In this document: positions 1 through 5,558 of the stretch, piece after piece
Layout of the letters: each line of letters starts with the position of its first letter
Position numbering within the stretch: the first letter of the stretch is position 1
Assembly: GCA_003482695.1 (NCBI GenBank)
Contig: DMYC01000036.1
Location: forward strand, 1 to 8,605
Source: Clostridiales bacterium UBA8960
Lineage (GTDB): Bacteria > Bacillota > Clostridia > Peptostreptococcales > Acidaminobacteraceae
Direction: 5' to 3'
DNA length: 8,605 nucleotides
Notes under the pieces: model-generated
Told to the model about the DNA's origin: nothing
Seen by the model: only the letters and a program-made list of their open reading frames with translations
The model's database searches: none
Made by a program: the position numbers and the translations under genes

Positions 1-443
1 CGCGATGCTTCCGGAAGATTCAGCGCATTTGCAAGAACCACACACACTTGTTCGCGTGTGATGTTTACGTTCGGACTCAGTTTAGTGCCACTGCCTGAAA
101 ATACGCCCAGATAGATGGCTTTCGCCATATCTTCGTAATACCAAGCTTTTGAATCTACATCTGTGAATTTACTTATGTCCGCTTTCTCTGTTGCACCCAT
201 GACTTTATTCATGATGGCTGCCATTTGAGCTCGCGTGACATTGCCATAAGGCATAATTTTTCCATTTGCACCACCTAAGATGCCATATTCCACTGCAAGT
301 TCCAGACCTGGTCTAGCCCAGTGTCCGACTGCTGGCATATCGCTAAATGCCGGTTTCGAAACTGCCGCAAATCCAAAGGCAGTCGGCGTCATTATCAGGG
401 CGCTAACCGTAAGTGCGATTGCTTTTCTCTTTATATGTTTCAT
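1..443 (-). CDS. SLH-domain secreted protein, N-terminal part (runs off window)
   Basis: The gene starts with ATG at 441-443 and stays open to base 1, giving 147 complete codons; the C-terminus lies outside the window. The product begins with a signal peptide (MKHIKRK, a hydrophobic stretch, probable cleavage after FGFA near residue 26). Two SLH repeats follow, about residues 33-83 (FSDMPAVGHWA ... VTRAQMAAIMNKVMG) and 93-142 (FTDVDSKAWYYEDMA ... ITREQVCVVLANAL). SLH repeats anchor exported proteins to secondary cell-wall polymers; the conserved TRAQ/TREQ motifs are visible, and a third repeat would be expected beyond the edge. A GGTGGGGGT stretch (about 448-456 on the reverse strand) is a plausible ribosome binding site. 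The repeats closely match those of the upstream SLH gene at 561-2165, including an identical GGTGCAAATGGAAAA stretch, which suggests duplication. The effector part of the protein is not visible, so the function beyond wall anchoring is unknown. Confidence 0.9.
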   Translation of the reverse strand, partial: MKHIKRKAIALTVSALIMTPTAFGFAAVSKPAFSDMPAVGHWARPGLELAVEYGILGGANGKIMPYGNVTRAQMAAIMNKVMGATEKADISKFTDVDSKAWYYEDMAKAIYLGVFSGSGTKLSPNVNITREQVCVVLANALNLPEAS

Positions 444-487
444 GTCGTACCCCCACCAAAAATGTGCTTTTATTTAAAGCATTTGTT

Positions 488-515
488 AACATAAGAGCTG
501 ATTTACAACAGTCAA
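488..515 (-). promoter_or_regulatory. candidate promoter of the partial SLH gene
   Basis: On the reverse strand TTGACT (510-515) and TATGTT (488-493) are 16 bases apart, which fits a housekeeping sigma factor promoter with a weak -10 box. It would start transcription near 481 and give a leader of roughly 38 bases. The -35 box overlaps the end of the hairpin at 514-546. This is a match by eye only. Confidence 0.35.
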
Positions 516-546
516 ACTGTGCAAGGTTAGTACCCTTGCACAGTTT
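514..546 (-). terminator. 13-bp hairpin after the SLH gene, probable terminator
   Basis: AAACTGTGCAAGG (514-526) and CCTTGCACAGTTT (534-546) form a perfect 13-bp stem with a 7-base loop, 14 bases after the stop codon of the 561-2165 gene. On the reverse strand the stem is followed by a mixed U-rich stretch (GACTGTTG), not a clean U run. On the forward strand a run of eight T's lies near 553-562, a few bases beyond the stem. It may therefore work in both directions. The position favours a terminator for the SLH gene, though termination efficiency is uncertain. Confidence 0.6.
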
Positions 547-560
547 AGGGTTGGTTTTTT

Positions 561-2165
561 TTATTTATCTTCGTTTTTTAGATATTCAGCATCTACAACT
601 TGAAATTTGATTTCTTTGTCGTCATATTTAATCATCAAGACGTTTTTACCCACTAAAGATTCAAGAGTATAATTCGTATATATGCCATTGAACTTGTCCA
701 TAAGATCGACGAGCTTAACATCATTTTGCTCTACTAATGTTGTTCCATTATAGAAGAACAATTTGATGTGATCAGTCACTTTTTCATTTGGATAAAGCTT
801 TTTCAAGTCATTATACAAGTTCATCGTATCTTCTTTAATAAGTTCAGCTGCTATTTCTCTTATCAAAGTTACTGGAATTGGCTGGTTAATATCAATCAAT
901 CCTTTTACTTGAGTAAATAATCCATTAGTTTCATTCACATATACAGCTTTCTTATATACAACTAAATCATTTGAACTATAACTTAACACTCTAGTTGCAA
1001 TACCCTCTGCGTATTTTTTGCTTGTATTTGGATTCACCCTCGCTAAAAGATCTTCGATAAATGCTGTTCTTGCAGGGTCATTGATTTCCGCAATAACAGT
1101 GCTTTCAACTAACTTTCGGATGTCTTCTAACACATCAAAAGTAAACTTTTTTGTAACTGGATATGTTTTTTCTTCTAGGTATGTTCTATCCTTGTATGTC
1201 ACTCTAAACCCATACTCATTTTCAACAACAGGTGCTTCAGTTGTTGGCTCCGTCGTTGTAGGTGGTGTGCCGCCGCCAGGAATGCCGCCGCCCGGTGGGA
1301 TCACTACTACAGGAGGTGTGCCTGGACCCGCTGGCGTGCCTTCATCTGCTGGTTCGCCTTCAACCATCTGTGCAAGGCCACGAACAAGGGTTGCACCTTT
1401 TACATCGACATTGCTGAAGAACACTTGACCTGTGCCAACGCCATCACCGATGACAAGTGCGCCATTTATAACTGCGTCTTTGAAAGAAACGCCTGGAACT
1501 CTAACGATGATGTTGCCGTTAAAGGTGCCCGTGTACACACCAGGCTCTGTGATGTAATGCTTAACCACATTGTCCATGAGTGCTGCAAATTCGTTTCTTT
1601 TGATTTCATTTCTTGGGTTTAAGTATCCGCCAGAACCGTTCACATAACCTGCTTCAATCATTGCCGCTACATAAGGTCTTGCCCATGGGCTAACGTCGAC
1701 TGAATCTCTGAACTTCCAAATGCTTTGTTCGTTTCCTGCAGGAAGCTGGAACGCTTTTGCAAGTACTGTAAGCACTTCTTCTCTCGTAATCGGTTTGTTT
1801 GGATTCATTTGGCCGTTGTTGCCTGAGAATGTACCCATTTGAAGCGCGATGGCCATTTCTCTAAAATACCAATCAGACGGCAATACGTCTGTGTATTCCA
1901 CAAGTGAAGCCATTCTAGTAGCGCCAAATGCTTTGTTGACGATCGCAGCCATTTGCGCTCTGGTCAAATTTGAGAAAGGCATCAGTTTTCCATTTGCACC
2001 TGTTAATAGACCATTGTTAACCGCTTTGATCAGCGCTTCTTTTGACCAATCACTTGGAAGGTCTGGGAAATCGTTTGGTGTAACCGCATAGCCTATGAAC
2101 GGTATGGACGAAATAACGATTGCGATGCTCAGCACCAGATAAATGAGCTTCTTTGATACTTTCAT
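561..2165 (-). CDS. secreted protein with three SLH repeats, short beta-helix segment and unknown C-terminal domain
   Basis: This 534-residue protein has a signal peptide (MKVSKK, then a hydrophobic core, probable cleavage after GYA near residue 27). Three SLH repeats follow at about 33-81, 92-140 and 151-201, with LTRAQ, ITREE and IKRNE at the conserved motif position. Residues 207-264 (VYTGTFNGNIIVRV ... INGALVIGDGVGTG ... VDVKGATLVRG) resemble the short parallel beta-helix segments found in other clostridial SLH proteins. A Pro/Gly/Thr-rich linker covers about 268-316. The remaining roughly 215 residues, a mix of apparent helix and strand, match no family I can name. SLH repeats normally bind secondary cell-wall polymer, so the protein should sit on the cell surface and display the C-terminal domain. 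AGGAGGA at 2174-2180 sets the ATG start and overlaps the stop of the upstream dehydratase gene. Surface anchoring is well supported; the role of the C-terminal domain is unknown. Confidence 0.93.
   Translation of the reverse strand: MKVSKKLIYLVLSIAIVISSIPFIGYAVTPNDFPDLPSDWSKEALIKAVNNGLLTGANGKLMPFSNLTRAQMAAIVNKAFGATRMASLVEYTDVLPSDWYFREMAIALQMGTFSGNNGQMNPNKPITREEVLTVLAKAFQLPAGNEQSIWKFRDSVDVSPWARPYVAAMIEAGYVNGSGGYLNPRNEIKRNEFAALMDNVVKHYITEPGVYTGTFNGNIIVRVPGVSFKDAVINGALVIGDGVGTGQVFFSNVDVKGATLVRGLAQMVEGEPADEGTPAGPGTPPVVVIPPGGGIPGGGTPPTTTEPTTEAPVVENEYGFRVTYKDRTYLEEKTYPVTKKFTFDVLEDIRKLVESTVIAEINDPARTAFIEDLLARVNPNTSKKYAEGIATRVLSYSSNDLVVYKKAVYVNETNGLFTQVKGLIDINQPIPVTLIREIAAELIKEDTMNLYNDLKKLYPNEKVTDHIKLFFYNGTTLVEQNDVKLVDLMDKFNGIYTNYTLESLVGKNVLMIKYDDKEIKFQVVDAEYLKNEDK
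1268..1292 (-). repeat. short GC-rich direct repeat in the Pro/Gly linker
   Basis: The ten-base unit TGCCGCCGCC (forward strand) occurs at 1268-1277 and 1283-1292, 15 bases apart. It encodes the repeated GGG of the PGGGIPGGGTPP linker in the SLH protein. The local G+C is clearly above that of the surrounding gene. Such repeats can gain or lose whole codons by slippage without breaking the frame, which would change linker length only. Confidence 0.6.
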
Positions 2166-2173
2166 TCAGTGAA

Positions 2174-2180
2174 TCCTCCT
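2174..2180 (-). promoter_or_regulatory. ribosome binding site of the SLH gene overlapping the dehydratase stop
   Basis: On the reverse strand AGGAGGA is followed by 8 bases and then ATG at 2165. Its first A is also the last base of the dehydratase TAA stop (2180-2182). The overlap implies one transcript and probable translational coupling of the two genes. Confidence 0.85.
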
Positions 2181-4189
2181 TAATAATTTTGTGATGAATA
2201 AACTAGATTTTCTTTTGCCAAATTCGCGTACACTTCCGTACCCGATTCAATTGACGATTTTCTTATCCTGCTGACGCTTTGTGCGTCGATGAACCTTTTC
2301 TGTTCCTTGAACTTGATCACATCTTCAGAACTTTGAACGGTTTTGACTGATGGTGCATCGAGACGCGAATAAGTCGGCACTAAAACCGTCAACCGCTCTT
2401 TTACTTCTTCATCCGTTGCTAAAGGTATCAAATCCATCATTTTTTCAAGGTTCGCCCTTAAAATCTTGAAATTGATATCGCTCGGTGAACCGATGAAGAT
2501 TTTCTCGTGGTTGGTATTCTGCATACCTTCTTCAGCCATGAGTAGTTCCTCATAAAGCTTCTCACCAGGTCTTAAGCCCGTCACAAGGATTTCGATATCC
2601 TCATGTGGTTTAAGTCCGGATAGCCTGATCAAATCTTCAGCTAGGTCGTAGATGCGCACAGGGTCACCCATGTTTAGGATGAAGAGTTCGCCGCCCTTGG
2701 CCATGCCGCCAGCCTGAATAACCAGTTGGGAAGCTTCCGGAATCGTCATGAAATACCTTATGATATCTTTATGTGTTACGGTGACCGGGCCACCCTCTTC
2801 AATCTGCTTTTTGAAAAGTGGTATAACCGAACCGTTGGAACCTAATACATTGCCGAATCGTACGCCGACAAACTTCGTCTTTGACTGTGCCGCCATGGAT
2901 TGAACGATCATTTCACATAATCGTTTTGATGCGCCCATGACATTTGTCGGATTTACAGCTTTATCAGTGGAAATGAGCACAAAACGCTCAACCTGACTTT
3001 CATTTGACGCTTCGACCACATTAAGCGTGCCGAAAACATTGTTTTTTATCGCCTCTTTTGGTGAACGTTCCATCAGCGGCACGTGTTTATGTGCTGCAGC
3101 ATGAAACACGACATGTGGCTTATGTGCTTCAAAAATTCTAAAAATCGCTTTACGATCTCGAACGGATGCGATGAGCACTTCCAGTTTAAAGTGATCTTTG
3201 TACTCACGGCTGAGTTCGTTTTGGATGTCATAAGCATTGTTTTCGTAAATATCCAAAATAATCAATTTGCTTGGACTGAACTTGGCAATTTGTCTGCAGA
3301 GTTCAGAGCCAATAGATCCACCACCGCCCGTTACCATAACCGTTTTGCCTTCGATATATGACGCAATTTCAGAATTGTTCAGATTAACTGGATCTCTACC
3401 AAGTAAATCCTCGATTTCCACATTTCTAATGTTGTTCATACCGACTTTTCCGTCGATGACTTCTGTGATGCCAGGCATTATTTTAACTTTTGCACCAGTT
3501 CGCTTGCACTCGTCGAGGAGTTCCTTTGTCAGTTCTTTGCTGGACGACGTCATCGCGACGATGATCTCGTTTATATGGTGGCGTTTTGCGATGCTCAAGA
3601 TGTCGTAACGATTGCCTAGTACTTTCACACCAGCGATGGTTTGACCATACTTTGTTGAGTCATCACTGATATAGCCGATCAGATGACCATACTGTCTTGG
3701 ATTAGACTTGATTTCAGTGGCGATTAAACTTGCAGTAGAGCCACAACCGATGATGAGTACGTTATCATGGTCATCTTGCCTAACTAGGCTCTTGCTTTGT
3801 TTGATGCGCCTTAAAATTCTGTAACTGAAACGGTTCCCACCAATTAACGCAATCTCAAATACGAATGAGACCAGATAAATGCCAAAAAAAATGTCGAAAG
3901 TCGTAAGGGTTGAATATACAACACCGATTACGTTTCCGACAAAAACGGCGCCCACCACTTTCATTAATTCTTCAATCGATGCATACTCCCACAAACTGGA
4001 ATATAACTGAAACCTTTTGAAGACAATCATCTTAATGCCCGTGATAGCGACCAACAAATAAGCATACTCACCGAGTCTGCCAATATCTATTCTTCCTTCA
4101 TTATGTATAAAAATCGCTAACACTAAGGCCAAGTTAACTAAGATAACATCCCAAAAGGCTACAGCTGCTTTTCTGTAGACTTTTTTCAT
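2180..4189 (-). CDS. CapD/PglF/WbpM-type membrane-bound nucleotide-sugar 4,6-dehydratase
   Basis: This 669-residue protein belongs to the long polysaccharide biosynthesis protein family (CapD, PglF, WbpM). Known members convert UDP-N-acetylglucosamine to the 4-keto-6-deoxy sugar, an early step to deoxy-amino sugars of capsules, glycoproteins and wall polymers. Four hydrophobic segments lie at about 8-28, 42-57, 76-97 and 101-117. A CoA-binding-like Rossmann fold follows (VLIIGCGSTAS, 144-154), then the catalytic SDR domain with TGGGGSIGSE (287-296), HAAAHKHVPLME (363-374), STDKA (407-411), MGASK (418-422) and GLRPGEKLYEE (538-548). MGASK replaces the usual YxxxK with MxxxK, as is normal in the long members, where the Asp-Lys of the TDKA motif does the catalysis. 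A tail of about 60 residues after 610 looks variable. The start is supported by GGGGGAAAG just upstream. No aminotransferase, glycosyltransferase or flippase gene accompanies it here. The family call is secure; the exact sugar substrate is inferred. Confidence 0.94.
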   Translation of the reverse strand: MKKVYRKAAVAFWDVILVNLALVLAIFIHNEGRIDIGRLGEYAYLLVAITGIKMIVFKRFQLYSSLWEYASIEELMKVVGAVFVGNVIGVVYSTLTTFDIFFGIYLVSFVFEIALIGGNRFSYRILRRIKQSKSLVRQDDHDNVLIIGCGSTASLIATEIKSNPRQYGHLIGYISDDSTKYGQTIAGVKVLGNRYDILSIAKRHHINEIIVAMTSSSKELTKELLDECKRTGAKVKIMPGITEVIDGKVGMNNIRNVEIEDLLGRDPVNLNNSEIASYIEGKTVMVTGGGGSIGSELCRQIAKFSPSKLIILDIYENNAYDIQNELSREYKDHFKLEVLIASVRDRKAIFRIFEAHKPHVVFHAAAHKHVPLMERSPKEAIKNNVFGTLNVVEASNESQVERFVLISTDKAVNPTNVMGASKRLCEMIVQSMAAQSKTKFVGVRFGNVLGSNGSVIPLFKKQIEEGGPVTVTHKDIIRYFMTIPEASQLVIQAGGMAKGGELFILNMGDPVRIYDLAEDLIRLSGLKPHEDIEILVTGLRPGEKLYEELLMAEEGMQNTNHEKIFIGSPSDINFKILRANLEKMMDLIPLATDEEVKERLTVLVPTYSRLDAPSVKTVQSSEDVIKFKEQKRFIDAQSVSRIRKSSIESGTEVYANLAKENLVYSSQNY

Positions 4190-4213
4190 TAACTTTCCCC
4201 CACTATGAATCTA

Positions 4214-4244
4214 AATATGTTTAAAATTAAAACTATGTTGGCAA
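4214..4244 (-). promoter_or_regulatory. weak candidate promoter of the dehydratase-SLH pair
   Basis: On the reverse strand TTGCCA (4239-4244) lies 19 bases before CATATT (4214-4219), within an A/T-rich stretch just upstream of the dehydratase gene. The spacing is long and the -10 box is poor. The TTGCCA box is also part of a possible small hairpin (4238-4259: TTGGCA against TGCCCAA with one bulge). The operon needs some promoter after the terminator at 4273-4304, but this one is only a guess. Confidence 0.22.
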
Positions 4245-4272
4245 CAGTTTCATGCCCAAGTACCATTGTAAT

Positions 4273-4304
4273 CTAAAACCGGGCATATTAGTATGCCTTT
4301 TTAG
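4273..4304 (-). terminator. two-part hairpin, terminator or attenuator between the VanZ-like and dehydratase genes
   Basis: Reading the reverse strand, CTAAAA and TTTTAG form an outer 6-bp stem, and GGCATA and TATGCC form an inner 6-bp stem with a CTAA loop. An internal loop (A opposite CGG) separates them. The A-rich and U-rich flanks are typical of a terminator that works in both directions. It lies 35 bases after the VanZ-like stop and 83 bases before the dehydratase start. The inner 3' arm can also pair with GGGCAT at 4252-4257, which would undo the hairpin. Confidence 0.5.
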
Positions 4305-4339
4305 GTCATTTAACCTTGAGAATTCGCAAGAAGCAGGAC

Positions 4340-4864
4340 TCAAGGCCTACGCTTGCGTAGCCTTATGTAAACAACCCACGCAAATATGATCATCAGGACA
4401 AATACCGTCCCGAAAATCGCACCGAACATATCAAGCATTACATCGCTGATCGATGACGTTCGCCCTTTAAAACCTTGGTTAAACTCATCAAGAACGGCGA
4501 CGGTTGTTGGAATGGAAATCCCCATCAGAAACAACGCAAACCATTTTTTCGTATAAAGCCAAGAAGACCCCGTCACAAGTGAGCCCAAAATAAAGTATAT
4601 GCCAAAATGGGCACTTTTTCGCACTTTCGCATTCATCGATTTATATTTGTCATCAAAAAGCCCTTCAAAAATGAATGTTTCTATTTTCGTGAAAAAAGAG
4701 CTTTCAGAAATATCGAACATGTCATTGATGCGCTGAAATACATGAACAAATTTTCCGGATTGCTCATGAGACGTGCTTGGTGGTTGTGATGAAAAATAGA
4801 AAATCAAAGCGATCCAGAAAATAATGATGATTAGACCGATACGCGTCCATTGCTTTTTATTCAT
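4340..4864 (-). CDS. VanZ-like family membrane protein
   Basis: With the start used here the product is 174 residues. It shows the VanZ-like pattern: an N-terminal membrane helix ending in FYFSSQP (22-28), RKSAHFGIYFILG (82-94), and DEFNQGFKGRTSSISDVMLD (126-145) followed by a last membrane helix and a basic tail (RLRKRRP). The family is named after VanZ of the teicoplanin resistance cluster, but most members are chromosomal membrane proteins of unknown role, so resistance should not be assumed. I chose ATG at 4864 because GGAGG precedes it by 4 bases. The frame stays open upstream only through a TTG at 4915 and an ATG at 4882, neither with a ribosome binding site. It follows the COG2426-type gene by 68 bases and probably shares its transcript. 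A hairpin of about 9 bp with a bulge (4342-4364) overlaps the last codons. Confidence 0.88.
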   Translation of the reverse strand: MNKKQWTRIGLIIIIFWIALIFYFSSQPPSTSHEQSGKFVHVFQRINDMFDISESSFFTKIETFIFEGLFDDKYKSMNAKVRKSAHFGIYFILGSLVTGSSWLYTKKWFALFLMGISIPTTVAVLDEFNQGFKGRTSSISDVMLDMFGAIFGTVFVLMIIFAWVVYIRLRKRRP

Positions 4865-4868
4865 GGTG

Positions 4869-4873
4869 CCTCC
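4869..4873 (-). promoter_or_regulatory. ribosome binding site fixing the VanZ-like start
   Basis: On the reverse strand GTGGAGGCACC directly precedes ATG at 4864. It is the only good ribosome binding site near the beginning of this frame, so it favours the shorter 174-residue protein over a 191-residue product starting at TTG. Confidence 0.75.
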
Positions 4874-4932
4874 ACTTTGCATTATATCGAAAATGCCTTT
4901 AATATATCTGTGCAATTTGCATCATTTTGAGT

Positions 4933-5406
4933 CTACAAGTAGTTGAAAATGCCATGACTAACTGTCATAATTAGCACGGCTGCGATCATATTCCCCACTA
5001 AAATCGCTGGAAATGCCGTCTTAAATCGCATATCAAGTAGTGCCGCTGCCAAGCTGCCACTCCACACACCCGTTCCAGGCAAAGGGATGGCCACGAAAAT
5101 CAGCAGTCCGATCCAGCCATATTTTTTAATGCGATGGCTCTTTTGGTCAGATTTATGTGTGAGTTTTTGGATCAGATTTTTGAATAAGTCCGTCTTTTTC
5201 ATCATATTGAAAATAGGGCGAATCAGAAATAGAATGAACGGCACAGGCAGCATACTGCCTGCAAAACTGACGAGTGCAGCATGGATTGGAGACATGCCGA
5301 ATGCAACGCCGACTGGTATTGCCCCTCTTAATTCGATGATCGGAAGTGCCGCTGTGAGTAGGACGATGACTTCAATCGTTATGATTTCTAAAATTCGATT
5401 AAACAT
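4933..5406 (-). CDS. COG2426-type small membrane protein (putative small multidrug export family)
   Basis: This 157-residue integral membrane protein matches the family annotated as putative small multidrug export protein (COG2426, Pfam Sm_multidrug_ex). Landmarks are LPIIELRGAIPVGVAFGMSP (21-40) in the first hydrophobic region, a second segment at about 45-66, a basic cytoplasmic stretch (69-95, KKTDLFKNLIQKLTHKSDQK), then IPLPGTGVWSG (107-117) and a final segment at about 132-152. The paired ELRGAIP and PLPGTGVWSG motifs are typical of the family, and the length is normal. The export role comes from the family name and has little direct support, so a transport function is tentative. AGAGG lies 6 bases before the ATG. 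Its promoter is probably at 5478-5507, directly after the terminator of the preceding gene, and the VanZ-like gene follows in the same direction. Confidence 0.88.
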   Translation of the reverse strand: MFNRILEIITIEVIVLLTAALPIIELRGAIPVGVAFGMSPIHAALVSFAGSMLPVPFILFLIRPIFNMMKKTDLFKNLIQKLTHKSDQKSHRIKKYGWIGLLIFVAIPLPGTGVWSGSLAAALLDMRFKTAFPAILVGNMIAAVLIMTVSHGIFNYL

Positions 5407-5456
5407 AATAACCTCTTATAATTTATGTAGTTTTTGTAATGCATATGTGATGTGAC

Positions 5457-5468
5457 GCGTTTAAACGC
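5457..5468. promoter_or_regulatory. 12-bp perfect palindrome near a transcription start, possible operator
   Basis: GCGTTTAAACGC is a perfect 12-base palindrome. It begins a few bases downstream of the expected start point of the promoter at 5478-5507, a usual place for a repressor operator. No regulator gene is adjacent and I see no second copy in the window, so the role is a guess. Confidence 0.3.
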
Positions 5469-5477
5469 AACAGGATA

Positions 5478-5507
5478 ATCTTAACATCAAAGCGGAAGCA
5501 GTGTCAA
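5478..5507 (-). promoter_or_regulatory. promoter of the COG2426-type / VanZ-like gene pair
   Basis: On the reverse strand a perfect TTGACA -35 box (5502-5507) is followed after 18 bases by TAAGAT (5478-5483), preceded by TGT as in an extended -10 element. Transcription would begin near 5471, leaving a leader of about 65 bases before the ATG at 5406. The -35 box starts inside the T-rich tail of the upstream terminator. Confidence 0.6.
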
Positions 5508-5512
5508 ATAAA

Positions 5513-5549
5513 ACCGGCCAACACATCGAGTTAAGACGCTTTGGCCGGT
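5513..5549 (-). terminator. intrinsic terminator of the SLH-MORN gene
   Basis: ACCGGCCAA (5513-5521) and TTGGCCGGT (5541-5549) form a GC-rich 9-bp stem. On the reverse strand it is followed by TTTATTTG, directly continuing the T of the stem. It lies 9 bases after the stop codon of the gene at 5559-6830. The loop is long (19 bases), but stem and U-rich tail are in the right order for this strand. Confidence 0.8.
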
Positions 5550-5558
5550 CATTTTAAA

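Noticed and set aside
1018..1428. 136-residue forward-strand frame rich in Pro, Gly and Val
   Set aside because: It is antisense to the linker and neighbouring parts of the SLH gene. Its composition only mirrors the GC-rich linker codons, and it has no ribosome binding site.
4190..4339. Cyclic-di-GMP or other known riboswitch ahead of the dehydratase gene
   Set aside because: I could not find the conserved core of any riboswitch class I know; only simple hairpins are visible.
4342..4364. Hairpin AAGG-CTACG / CGTAG-CCTT at the end of the VanZ-like gene as its terminator
   Set aside because: The stem is good but no U-run follows on the reverse strand, and it lies inside the coding end. The structure at 4273-4304 fits a terminator better.
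4340..4864. Glycopeptide resistance determinant
   Set aside because: VanZ-like proteins are widespread on chromosomes, and no vanHAX-type genes or VanS/VanR regulators are present.
4865..4915. N-terminal extension of the VanZ-like protein from a TTG at 4915
   Set aside because: The first codon is TTG without a ribosome binding site. The added residues are not typical of the family, and GGAGG directly before ATG 4864 gives a better start.
5412..5420. TATAAG as a -10 box for the COG2426-type gene
   Set aside because: It overlaps the ribosome binding site, so a transcript starting there would lack it, and no -35 box is in place.
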